The position numbers and the translations under genes are program-made. 19,576 bases of DNA from CAMEON01 sp964427175 (GTDB lineage Bacteria > Bacillota > Clostridia > Oscillospirales > CAG-272): NCBI GenBank assembly GCA_964427175.1, contig CAYRTP010000026.1:1-19576 (forward strand), in the 5' to 3' direction. Positions 9,501-15,909 of the stretch are shown here, piece after piece. The notes below the pieces were generated by a model, which worked only from the letters and a program-made list of their open reading frames with translations, made no database searches and was not told the origin of the DNA. Every line of letters begins with the position of its first letter. Position 1 is the stretch's first letter.

Positions 9501-10192
9501 ACCGTCGGGACATGGTGGCGGTTCAGACCGATTGCCGCAATAAGCTCCGATCCATCGGCCATTTCGACCCTGAGGCGGTGGAGAAGTACCAAGAGGTTAA
9601 GGAGCGCTACGAGACTATGGGTGCCCAACTGGCCGACCTGGAAAAATCCCAAAACGAGCTGCTGGACATCATAGGCCGCCTGGAAGGGGAGATGAAGACC
9701 TCCTTCGTGTCCGCCTTCGATGCCATTAACGAGCATTTCGGACAGACCTTTTCGGAACTGTTCGGCGGCGGCTCGGCCGAGCTGTCTCTGACCGATCCCG
9801 AGAACGTCCTGGAGAGCGGTATCGAGATCAAGGCCGCCCCTCCCGGAAAGATCATCAAGAACCTCATGCAGCTCTCGGGCGGTGAGCAGGCCTTCATCGG
9901 CGTAGCCCTGTTCTTTGCTATCCTGAAGGTGAATCCTACCCCCTTCTGCATCCTGGACGAGATCGAGGCCGCCCTGGACGAGGTCAACGTAGAACGCCTT
10001 GCACAATACATCAAACGCTACTCCGACGAGACCCAGTTCATCATGATCACCCACCGCCGAGGCACCATGGCCGCCGCCACCCGTCTGTACGGTGTGACTA
10101 TGCCCGAGCGGGGCATCTCCAAGGTGCTGACCCTGGATGTCGGAGATATTTCCAAGAATAAGGAGAATGACTGGAATGGCCTTTTTAGCTAA
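6515..10192 (+). CDS. smc: Chromosome segregation protein SMC
   Basis: Core ATPase of the bacterial condensin, which with ScpA/ScpB compacts and resolves chromosome arms. The start is GTG 6515, behind AGGAG (6503-6507), giving MYLKSIELQGFKSF, the standard SMC N-terminus. The 1225-residue product is laid out as head half (Walker A GPNGSGKS at 46-53; Q-loop IIGQGRI; FEDASGIAKYR), a long coiled coil, a hinge at about 522-700 (GYADAVKFVMK through GGSFTGGSTG), a second coiled coil, and the C-terminal head half (signature LSGGEQ at 1120-1125, Walker B FCILDE at 1144-1149, D-loop EAALDE). Oddities: an insert of about 15 residues at 26-40 just before Walker A, and GEISSK where GEQSAK is usual. The end overlaps the ftsY start. 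Confidence 0.98.
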   Translation: MYLKSIELQGFKSFPDRTKLIFVPGRKGKDTVAEGEHPNGVTVIVGPNGSGKSNIADAMRWVLGEISSKTLRGSKMEDVIFGGADSRRPMGYAEVSVTFDNTSEFGKLECPYDEVTVTRRYFRAGESEYLINRKAVRLKDIYELFLNTGIGRDGYSIIGQGRIADMVSRKSEERRSIFEDASGIAKYRVKKNEAERKLSATETNLVRVRDIFTEVEAQVGPLEKEANKARKGIALLEAKKRADISLWLYDTEHLSRQISEATDLRNHADFDLKQAEDTMQSLDVQRERLTEMSQGSRAASEELQNRITELTAAQHSLDSQYRVTETTMAHTEELIAAAGEARVTLMRQLETDQAEFNAHRARCTEHGESLAKLESESAENTAEIDALTHKIEKLTDLIDRAAEDICIREQELLDIRVSLSVLESARNSDSDRNSGILSEIEEYENISRALQKEVDNYQRVVDGYNEKIQAITQELTEADERLTAMNEAYGELHEKRNSTVLRRDSVVQRINTYRAMEAQLSGYADAVKFVMKQYREGKITAFGGRPCGKIYGPLSQLISVEQAYVTAVETALGSSLQNIVVEDEDTAKAAIYALKRANAGRTTFYPLSSVRGTNESNEMRQAAGYAGYIAVADTLVSCDDRYRGVLSFLLGRTLVFDNIDNATVMAKALRYRVRVVTLDGQQINAGGSFTGGSTGQKNGSLSRAAEIRRMEGDLTELERNVTEAEKSLTDLREQIKRVDEEKNSLEDKRDLIRVLMAGEQERLNRAKANLDANETLLTRVKEDSEQILRQNEQNEESMASLRAEEKTLDHAVTELRQLRTDKANEQGEAEDRVDQLETERTRLLIEMSAVRKDMETEEALSRMCEERMAVSENDIRVSDERVAAHRQKLKISAEDQTENRRLYKEGERTMATLITDRAKAEESNAAYEAKLNTLNQRIREQMDHKANLVQALTTAEAKLEHLQGEMDKLSGKLWDDYELSRADAQALGYPAVTSENRRDMVAVQTDCRNKLRSIGHFDPEAVEKYQEVKERYETMGAQLADLEKSQNELLDIIGRLEGEMKTSFVSAFDAINEHFGQTFSELFGGGSAELSLTDPENVLESGIEIKAAPPGKIIKNLMQLSGGEQAFIGVALFFAILKVNPTPFCILDEIEAALDEVNVERLAQYIKRYSDETQFIMITHRRGTMAAATRLYGVTMPERGISKVLTLDVGDISKNKENDWNGLFS

Positions 10193-11516
10193 ACTGTTTG
10201 GAAAGAAGAAAGATAATGCCCCCAAAACTGAGGCCCTGGCCGAGGAAGAGGAGGGCCTGACCCCCGAGGAGGAAGCCGCCGCCGAAGCCGCTGAAGCAGC
10301 CCTGCTGAACGGCGAGTTGACCGACAAGCCTGAGATTACCGAGGAAGCAGTCGAGGAGCCTGCCGATGAGGAGTCTCTTGTGGAGGAGCCGGTAGAAGAT
10401 CCCGTAGAGGAGACCGTCGAGGAACCTATTGAGGAGCCTGCGGTGGAGGAAATGGTCGAAGAAGCCGCCGAAGAGCCTGTAGAGGACACCATCGAGGCAC
10501 CCGTTGAAGAAACGAGCGAAGAAATCGTCGAGGAGGAGCCCATCTTTGAGCCCACTCCCGTCATCGAGTCCGAGCCCGAAGCCGAGCCCGAGGAGGACAC
10601 CACTACGAAGAAATCCTTCTGGGGCCGTCTGAAATCCGGTCTGACCAAGACCCGTAACGCCCTGTTCGCGCCCGTGGACAACCTGCTTAAGGCCTTCACC
10701 AAGGTGGACGAGGACCTTCTGGAGGAGTTGGAGGAGATCCTCATCACCGCCGACGTGGGCTTCACCGCCACCGAGGAGATCATGGACGAGCTCCGCGAGC
10801 GCATCCATGACGGCCGCCTGAAGGAGAAGGAGCAGGTTATGGATGCCCTCCGCGAGATCATGACCGACATGATCGGTGAGAGCGAGCCCCTCCATCTGAC
10901 CACTACCCCCAGCGTTCTGCTGGTGATCGGTGTTAACGGTGCGGGTAAGACCACCTCTATCGGTAAGATTTCCAAGCGTCTTCGCCTGCAGGGCAAAAAG
11001 GTGGTGGTTGCCGCCGCCGATACCTTCCGAGCCGCCGCCATCGACCAGCTGGCCGTTTGGTGCGAGCGTGCCCGCGTGGACATGGTCAAGCAGAGCGAGG
11101 GCAGTGACCCCGCCGCCGTGGTATTCGATGCCATCGCCGTGGCCAAGAAGAAGCAGGCCGACGTGCTCATCATCGACACCGCAGGCCGTCTGCAGAATAA
11201 GAAGAACCTCATGAACGAGCTGGCCAAGATCGACCGCGTCATCGACCGCGAGTTGCCCGGTGCCGCCCGCGAGACCCTGCTGGTCCTGGATGCCACTACG
11301 GGTCAGAACGCCGTTTCCCAGGCCAAGGAATTCAGCAACGCCGCCAAGATCACGGGTATCACCCTCAACAAGCTGGACGGCACCGCCAAGGGCGGTATCA
11401 TCATCTCCATCAAGCGCGAGCTGGGCATTCCCGTCAAGTTCCTCGGTGTCGGTGANNNNNNNNNNATGCAGGAGTTCGATGCCGAGGACTTCGTAAAGGC
11501 CTTGTTCGGGGAGTGA
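10176..11516 (+). CDS. ftsY: Signal recognition particle receptor FtsY (contains a 10-N assembly gap)
   Basis: SRP-receptor GTPase that docks ribosome-SRP complexes at the membrane for co-translational insertion. I choose ATG 10176 (MAFLAKLFGKKK) because the AGGAG at 10161-10165 is correctly spaced from it and too close to the ATG at 10167; it overlaps smc by 17 bases. The 446-codon product has an acidic A region (about 20-142) built of repeated EEPVE/EEPIE units, an N domain (about 150-240), and a G domain with GVNGAGKTT (252-260), DTFRAAA (282-288), DTAGR (334-338) and NKLDGTAKGG (398-407). Ten Ns (11456-11465) fall in the conserved GVGE...DL(M)QEF segment. The frame survives the gap, but one codon seems missing compared with the family (see findings). 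Confidence 0.97.
   Translation: MAFLAKLFGKKKDNAPKTEALAEEEEGLTPEEEAAAEAAEAALLNGELTDKPEITEEAVEEPADEESLVEEPVEDPVEETVEEPIEEPAVEEMVEEAAEEPVEDTIEAPVEETSEEIVEEEPIFEPTPVIESEPEAEPEEDTTTKKSFWGRLKSGLTKTRNALFAPVDNLLKAFTKVDEDLLEELEEILITADVGFTATEEIMDELRERIHDGRLKEKEQVMDALREIMTDMIGESEPLHLTTTPSVLLVIGVNGAGKTTSIGKISKRLRLQGKKVVVAAADTFRAAAIDQLAVWCERARVDMVKQSEGSDPAAVVFDAIAVAKKKQADVLIIDTAGRLQNKKNLMNELAKIDRVIDRELPGAARETLLVLDATTGQNAVSQAKEFSNAAKITGITLNKLDGTAKGGIIISIKRELGIPVKFLGVGXXXXMQEFDAEDFVKALFGE
11456..11465. other. Assembly gap (10 N)
   Basis: Ten unresolved bases within the ftsY G domain. Both sides are clear FtsY in the same frame, so the join is correct, but the gap length is probably arbitrary. Confidence 0.99.
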
Positions 11517-11526
11517 GGGGATCACC

Positions 11527-12129
11527 ATGAAACTCATACTCGCCTCCCGCAACAAAAAGAAGATCCGCGAGGTGGAAGCCCTCCTCGCGCAATATATCGA
11601 GGGTGTGCAGATCCTGTCCCTGGATGACATCGGATTTGAGGGGGACATCGAGGAGGACGGCACTACCTTTGAGGAAAACGCTCTCATTAAAGCCCGTACC
11701 GCCATGAAAGCGGCAGATGACCGAATCGCCGCTATTGCGGACGATTCCGGATTGTCCGTCGATGCTTTGAACGGTGCCCCCGGTGTCTATTCCGCCCGCT
11801 ATGCAGGCGGCCACGGCGACGATGCCGCCAATAACGCTCTGCTTTTGCGGAACCTGGCCACCGTCCCGTCCCATGAGCGCACCGCCCGCTTTGTTTGCTG
11901 TATCGCCTGCGTTTTCCCCGATGGCCGCGAGATCACCGTCCGCGGTGAAACCGAAGGACGCATCATAGACGATGCCCGCGGCGATGGCGGCTTCGGCTAC
12001 GATCCCTATTTCTACTACGAGCCCTACGGCAAGACCTTTGCCGAGCTCACCGCCGAGCAAAAAAATGCCATCAGCCACCGCGGAAAAGCGGTCGCCAAGC
12101 TGGCAGAAGCATTGAAATCAGGAGAATAA
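11527..12129 (+). CDS. rdgB: dITP/XTP pyrophosphatase (RdgB/HAM1 family)
   Basis: Hydrolyses non-canonical purine nucleoside triphosphates (ITP, dITP, XTP) to monophosphates, keeping deaminated bases out of DNA and RNA. The 200-residue product shows the full family pattern: SRNKKK near the N-terminus for nucleotide/phosphate contact, GTTFEENALIKA, ADDSGLSVDALNGAPG with the catalytic Asp pair at 72-73, YSARYAG, GFGYDP at 155-160, and SHRGKA at 183-188. The ATG is preceded by GAGGGG at normal distance and lies ten bases after the ftsY stop. yhbY starts four bases downstream, so it sits within a tight + strand run. In Bacillus the equivalent gene is elsewhere, so the position is lineage-specific. 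Confidence 0.96.
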   Translation: MKLILASRNKKKIREVEALLAQYIEGVQILSLDDIGFEGDIEEDGTTFEENALIKARTAMKAADDRIAAIADDSGLSVDALNGAPGVYSARYAGGHGDDAANNALLLRNLATVPSHERTARFVCCIACVFPDGREITVRGETEGRIIDDARGDGGFGYDPYFYYEPYGKTFAELTAEQKNAISHRGKAVAKLAEALKSGE

Positions 12130-12133
12130 ATCC

Positions 12134-12460
12134 ATGAACAGTAACGAAAGAATTTACCCCGCCGCCCCCGTGCTGAACTCCCAGCAGAGAGCTAAGCTCC
12201 GCTCCCTGGCTTCCACCATGTCTTCCGTGACCCAGATCGGTAAGGGCGGTGTCAGCGAGAACTTCCTGACCACGGTTTGCGATGCCCTGGAGGCTCACGA
12301 GCTGGTCAAGCTCTCGGTCCTGGAGACCTCGGAGTACACCCCCCGCGAGGCCGCCGAGGGCCTTGCGGATGCCCTGAACGCCGCCGTGGTCGGGGTCATC
12401 GGCCGCAAGATCATCCTCTACCGCCGCTCCCTCAACGGGAAACGGCATATCGAGCTCTGA
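12134..12460 (+). CDS. yhbY: CRS1-YhbY domain RNA-binding protein
   Basis: Small KH-like RNA-binding protein associated with pre-50S ribosomal particles in relatives. The 108-residue product is a single CRS1-YhbY domain: LNSQQRAKLRSLAS, the GxxG-type loop in QIGKGGVSENFL, ALEAHELVKLSVLE, then VVGVIGRKIILYRRS. About 14 extra residues precede the domain. It is four bases from the rdgB-like gene and one base from nadD. The yhbY-nadD-yqeK-rsfS order corresponds to yqeI-nadD-yqeK-yqeL of Bacillus, which supports the call. Confidence 0.95.
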   Translation: MNSNERIYPAAPVLNSQQRAKLRSLASTMSSVTQIGKGGVSENFLTTVCDALEAHELVKLSVLETSEYTPREAAEGLADALNAAVVGVIGRKIILYRRSLNGKRHIEL

Positions 12461-12461
12461 T

Positions 12462-13067
12462 ATGCGGGTCGGTATTTACGGCGGGACCTTTTCCCCCGTC
12501 CATAACGGCCACGTAGCCGCCGCTAAGGCGTTTATGGAGCAGATGTGGTTGGATATCCTGTACGTCATCCCCACGGGCGTTACCCCTCATAAGACCATGA
12601 AGGGGGACGTGACTGCCAAGGACCGCCTGGAAATGTGCCGTCTGGCCTTCGCGGGCATGGAGGGGGTCATTGTCAGCGACCTGGAGATGAAGCGGGAAGG
12701 AAAGAGCTATACCGTGGACACCTTGCGTGAGCTCTACGATCCCGCGGGCCGTCTGTTCTTCCTCATGGGCACCGATATGCTCCTGACCTTGGATCAGTGG
12801 CGGGAGCCCGAGGAGATCTTCCGCCTCTGTTACCCCGTCTACATCCGCCGAGAGGCCGATGCCGCCCTGGATGACCGTATTGTGGAGAAGATCACCGCCT
12901 ACCATCAGCGGTTTGGCAAAATGGTCCCCCGCATCGTGGCCCCTGCCATTGAGCTGTCCTCCAGCATGGTGCGGGATGCCTTGGCGGACGGTCATTCCAT
13001 AGACGGCATGGTCCCCCCTGCCGTTGCGCGCTACATTGAAGAAAATCACCTGTACCGGAACGTCTGA
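12462..13067 (+). CDS. nadD: Nicotinate-nucleotide adenylyltransferase
   Basis: Adenylates nicotinate mononucleotide to deamido-NAD in NAD biosynthesis. The 201-residue product has the nucleotidyltransferase motif GGTFSPVHNGH at 7-17 (Ser where Asp or Asn is commoner in GGTFDPIHxGH), KSYTVDTL at 81-88, MGTDMLLTLDQW at 102-113, and the C-terminal SSSMVR at 166-171, matching the ISSTxxR phosphate-binding motif. The ATG is one base after the yhbY stop, so translation is probably coupled. The stop falls at the base of a small hairpin that precedes the yqeK ribosome binding site. Confidence 0.97.
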   Translation: MRVGIYGGTFSPVHNGHVAAAKAFMEQMWLDILYVIPTGVTPHKTMKGDVTAKDRLEMCRLAFAGMEGVIVSDLEMKREGKSYTVDTLRELYDPAGRLFFLMGTDMLLTLDQWREPEEIFRLCYPVYIRREADAALDDRIVEKITAYHQRFGKMVPRIVAPAIELSSSMVRDALADGHSIDGMVPPAVARYIEENHLYRNV

Positions 13068-13085
13068 ACCGATTTCGTTCGGTTC
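13066..13085 (+). other. Small hairpin at the nadD stop / yqeK leader
   Basis: GAACCGA (13066-13072) and TCGGTTC (13079-13085) are exact reverse complements around a 6-base loop. It starts inside the nadD stop codon and ends two bases before the yqeK ribosome binding site GAAAGGA (13087-13093), so it could modulate coupling of the two genes. There is no T-run, so it is not a classical terminator. The role is inference. Confidence 0.4.
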
Positions 13086-13099
13086 TGAAAGGACAAGCT

Positions 13100-13756
13100 A
13101 TGAATCAAAGCATCACCTTCGGAGATACCGAATTGACCGCCCTGCGTGAGGCTGTCATCAGCAAAATGTCTCCCAAGCGATTCAATCATACCGCCGCCGT
13201 GGAGGATATGGTGACTCGTCTGGCTGCCCTGTATTGCCCCGAGGAGATCCCCACTCTCCGTGCCGCGGCTCTGCTCCACGACATCACCAAGGAGTACGAT
13301 ATCCCCACCCAGATCCGCATCCTCAGCGATGCAGGCGAGGAGGTCAAGCCTGGGGACGAGTTCTCCCATAAGACCTTTCACGCCCGTACCGCCGCAATCA
13401 TGATCCCCGAGCAGTATCCCGCATACGCCAACGAGACCGTGATCTCGGCCGTCCGCTGGCACACCACGGGACGGGAGGGAATGACCCTCACCGAGCAGCT
13501 GCTCTACCTGGCGGACTATATCGACGAATCCCGCATTTTCCCGGATTGCGTCCGTCTCCGCTCTTACTTCTGGAATGAGCACCCCGAGAATATGTCCCCC
13601 GAGGACAGACTTATCCATCTCCGCCGCACCCTCATCATGTCCTTTGACATGACCATGCGGGCACTCCTCTCGGAAGGAGCCGTGATCAGCCCCGATACCG
13701 CCTTTGCCCGTAACGAGCTGGTCCTGGCCGAGCAGATCGAGTTCGGCCGCTATTGA
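13100..13756 (+). CDS. yqeK: HD-domain hydrolase YqeK (probable symmetric Ap4A hydrolase)
   Basis: YqeK-family HD proteins cleave diadenosine tetraphosphate symmetrically to two ADP. The 218-residue product has the expected metal ligands: His30 in RFNHTAAVEDM, His60-Asp61 in LLHDITKEYD, His94 in SHKTFHARTA, His121 in VRWHTTGR, and Asp139 in YLADYIDESR. The start has GAAAGGA at 13087-13093. The length is slightly above the usual ~190 because of an N-terminal extension and a longer C-terminal tail. Location between nadD and rsfS is the conserved Bacillota arrangement. The family is clear; the exact substrate follows from characterised homologues. Confidence 0.93.
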   Translation: MNQSITFGDTELTALREAVISKMSPKRFNHTAAVEDMVTRLAALYCPEEIPTLRAAALLHDITKEYDIPTQIRILSDAGEEVKPGDEFSHKTFHARTAAIMIPEQYPAYANETVISAVRWHTTGREGMTLTEQLLYLADYIDESRIFPDCVRLRSYFWNEHPENMSPEDRLIHLRRTLIMSFDMTMRALLSEGAVISPDTAFARNELVLAEQIEFGRY

Positions 13757-13831
13757 CCAAGAGGGAAGCACCTCACCCAAGTGGCGGGATGACTCCCACA
13801 TACCCCACTATAATAGAAAGGAAACTCAAAC

Positions 13832-14224
13832 ATGACCATCAAGGAAAGAATCGCAGCCGAACTGGAAACCCCCGATCATACCCCCGCGCCCTTGACCGAT
13901 GCCACCCCCGAGGAGCTGGCCGAGGCGGTTGCCTTGTTTTTGGACCACAAGCGCGGCCATCAGATCAAGGTCATCCCCATGGCCGGGAAGACCGACATTT
14001 GTGATTTCATGGTCCTGGCTACCGGTACCTCCAATACCCACGTTCAGACCCTGGGCCGTGAGGTGGAATACGAAATGAACCGCCGCGGCATCGATCCCAT
14101 CCATGCCGAAGGACGGGATAACAATACCTGGTCTGTGCTGGACTTCAGCCACGTAATGGTTCACGTGTTCACCCGCGAGACCCGCGATTTCTATAACCTG
14201 GATAAGCTCTACGGCGATATCTGA
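13832..14224 (+). CDS. rsfS: Ribosomal silencing factor RsfS (YbeB/Iojap family)
   Basis: Binds uL14 on the 50S subunit and blocks joining with 30S, lowering translation in starvation or stationary phase. The 130-residue product contains the Iojap core: ICDFMVLATGTSNTHVQTL, EGRDNNTWSVLDFSHVMVHVF and RDFYNLDKLYGD, all hallmarks. The first ~30 residues are an extension beyond the shorter family members. It has a good ribosome binding site (GAAAGGAAA, 13814-13822) and lies 75 bases after yqeK with no convincing separate promoter. A strong terminator directly follows, so it is likely the last gene of this operon. Confidence 0.96.
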   Translation: MTIKERIAAELETPDHTPAPLTDATPEELAEAVALFLDHKRGHQIKVIPMAGKTDICDFMVLATGTSNTHVQTLGREVEYEMNRRGIDPIHAEGRDNNTWSVLDFSHVMVHVFTRETRDFYNLDKLYGDI

Positions 14225-14228
14225 ACCG

Positions 14229-14272
14229 TAACAGAAAAGATCCCCTGCTCACGCAAGGGATCTTTTCTGTTA
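14229..14272. terminator. Bidirectional intrinsic terminator between rsfS and the CotH-like gene
   Basis: A perfect 16-bp stem (14229-14244 with 14257-14272) surrounds a 12-base loop, with A-rich and T-rich ends (CAGAAAAGATCCC / GGGATCTTTTCTG). The A/T-rich outer part supplies T-rich tails on either strand. It sits four bases after the rsfS stop and 19 bases past the end of the convergent lipoprotein gene, so it probably ends both transcripts. Confidence 0.9.
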
Positions 14273-14291
14273 TAAAATATCGCATGATCGG

Positions 14292-15686
14292 TCAATCGGC
14301 CCGCTTTTCCACTTCTTTCATGAGCTTTTCCCAACGCTTTTCCACCCAGGAAACCAGGAAATCTACGTGCTCCTCATAGCTGTGCAGATTCACCGAAACC
14401 AGGTCCGAGGGATAGATCGAGAACTTGACACCGTAGAGATTCCAGCGGTCGTGGTTCTGATTGGCGGCATCCTCCAGTATCGGCATCATGGCTTTCACCG
14501 CCATGAGCGTCTGACCGATCAGGGACTCAATCTCCTCCATCCGCTCCAGGACCAGGCTCATGAACCAGGGCTGGGTGGTCAGAAACTCGAACCAAGGATG
14601 GGACATGACACCCTCACCGTCGGCCACAAGACCCGATGTGATTTGGGAGACGCTGTAGGATCCCATGGCAAAATCGAAATCCCAAGGAGCGGTCAGATAA
14701 AGCTTGCCGCCCGCGTCTCTCTGCATATAGAAGCTGGAGCACCCCGCGTCGGGGTTCTTGGACAGCTCCTGAAGGATGAACATATCCACAAAGGCGGCCA
14801 TATCCACCAATGCCTCCATGCGGCTTCGATCGCCGCTCAAGATCGCCTCGTTGCAGGCGATGAGATGCTCTCGAATGGCGGCGGTGACCTCGGTGCTGTG
14901 TACCTCACTTTGGATGGTCCAGGCAAAGGTCTCGTCCAGACCGGGGATGTAGAAGTAGGTTAAGCCTTCCTTGGCTCCCGACTGATAGGCACCGCGGAGG
15001 TCGTACTCCACCAAATACCCTACCGTATTGGGATCGGTCGAAGGGCTTTCGTCAATGTCCACCCGATCCGAAGCCACCTCAATGGTCTCCGCCAGGGTGT
15101 ACATACCACGGAAATCACCGTTAACGTAAAGGTTGACCCAGGTGCAGGAGGGAACGTAGGGAATGGTGCCCAGCTGATCGGCCAAATGCCAGATCAAGTA
15201 GTTGCGGAGCGCCGATACGTCATACTTGCCCGAGATCAGGACCCAATCCTTGTCAGCGGACTCGCCAACACCAAGCAGATTGGTCTTTTGGGTCAGCTTG
15301 ATGCGGTAGGAATTTTTGCTGGCGTAGTCGGTCTGTGCCGCCTTTCCGTCGAAGGAGGAGTGGCCCCGCCCGCGGATCTGGGTGGTCATAGTGACGTTAT
15401 AGTGGGCGTATTTGGCACCCGTTACGGTCAGAGTCGCGTCCTTGTAACGGGTGTCCGAGGTGATGGGCTTGCCGTCGTTCGTCTCAATGTAGATGCAGGG
15501 AATGGTGGATTCAATGGGGTTAAAAACAATGGTGTACGCATCGCCCGTCGTCTCTGTCGGATCCGTGACGCTGTCGGTTTCGTCGGGCCCCGACGGCGGG
15601 AACATCTGACACCCCGTCAGAAGGAGGGTCAGCGCGAGCACGCACAAAAGCGGCCGCAGAAGGGAAGAAATCAAGATTGGTTTCAT
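14292..15686 (-). CDS. CotH kinase-like lipoprotein
   Basis: A 464-residue secreted protein with a lipoprotein signal peptide: hydrophobic segment to residue 24, then lipobox LTGC with Cys26. A Ser/Thr/Asp-rich spacer (30-50) follows, as in surface lipoproteins. The remainder resembles CotH-type protein kinase folds: RGRGHSSF (105-112) and KNSYRIKL (124-131), GDFRGMYTLAE (190-200) and PWDFDFAMG (334-342), the last probably the metal-binding DxD-like active-site segment. CotH in Bacillus phosphorylates spore-coat proteins; many anaerobes carry secreted CotH paralogues of unknown substrate. The start has CAAAGG nine bases upstream and its own promoter. It is the only + strand interruption in the first 18 kb. 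Family call is good; kinase activity and substrate are inference. Confidence 0.85.
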   Translation of the reverse strand: MKPILISSLLRPLLCVLALTLLLTGCQMFPPSGPDETDSVTDPTETTGDAYTIVFNPIESTIPCIYIETNDGKPITSDTRYKDATLTVTGAKYAHYNVTMTTQIRGRGHSSFDGKAAQTDYASKNSYRIKLTQKTNLLGVGESADKDWVLISGKYDVSALRNYLIWHLADQLGTIPYVPSCTWVNLYVNGDFRGMYTLAETIEVASDRVDIDESPSTDPNTVGYLVEYDLRGAYQSGAKEGLTYFYIPGLDETFAWTIQSEVHSTEVTAAIREHLIACNEAILSGDRSRMEALVDMAAFVDMFILQELSKNPDAGCSSFYMQRDAGGKLYLTAPWDFDFAMGSYSVSQITSGLVADGEGVMSHPWFEFLTTQPWFMSLVLERMEEIESLIGQTLMAVKAMMPILEDAANQNHDRWNLYGVKFSIYPSDLVSVNLHSYEEHVDFLVSWVEKRWEKLMKEVEKRAD

Positions 15687-15733
15687 GTATAAGCATCCTT
15701 TGAATGGAAAATAGATTGGTGGTACACCATTAC

Positions 15734-15762
15734 ATTATATCATACTTATACACGGATTGCAA
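15734..15762 (-). promoter_or_regulatory. Promoter of the CotH-like gene
   Basis: On the - strand, TTGCAA (15757-15762) and a perfect TATAAT (15734-15739) are 17 bases apart, predicting a start near 15727, about 41 bases upstream of the ATG. A short dyad, TGGTG (15717-15721) / CACCA (15725-15729), overlaps the predicted start point and could be an operator. Confidence 0.8.
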
Positions 15763-15830
15763 GCATTTCAAAAAATGTTTACGAATCAGGCGAAATTTTT
15801 CAACCATTCCATCTTTTTTTCAATCTCCCC

Positions 15831-15859
15831 TTGCAAAATCCGACGAAACATGGTATGAT
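15831..15859 (+). promoter_or_regulatory. Promoter of the DUF1934 gene
   Basis: TTGCAA (15831-15836) and TATGAT (15854-15859) are separated by 17 bases. The predicted start is near 15866, leaving a leader of about 44 bases to the ATG at 15910. It is divergent from the lipoprotein promoter about 70 bases away. Confidence 0.75.
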
Positions 15860-15909
15860 AGTAGGGAATGAATCGAAACCCCCATGCCCACGAAAGGAAA
15901 CGTACAATC

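Noticed and set aside
7769..11296. Very long antisense open frame (1175 codons) opposite smc and ftsY
   Set aside because: The + strand encodes two unmistakable proteins with all motifs; the antisense translation has no recognisable domain and results from G/C-ending codons that avoid stops on the other strand.
13809..13814. TATAAT upstream of rsfS as a promoter -10
   Set aside because: No -35 at the proper distance (13786-13791 reads GGGATG), and it overlaps the ribosome-binding-site region only 18 bases from the ATG.
15868..15909. Earlier start for the DUF1934 protein
   Set aside because: It would start about two bases after the predicted transcription start, with no ribosome binding site; the ATG at 15910 has a good one.
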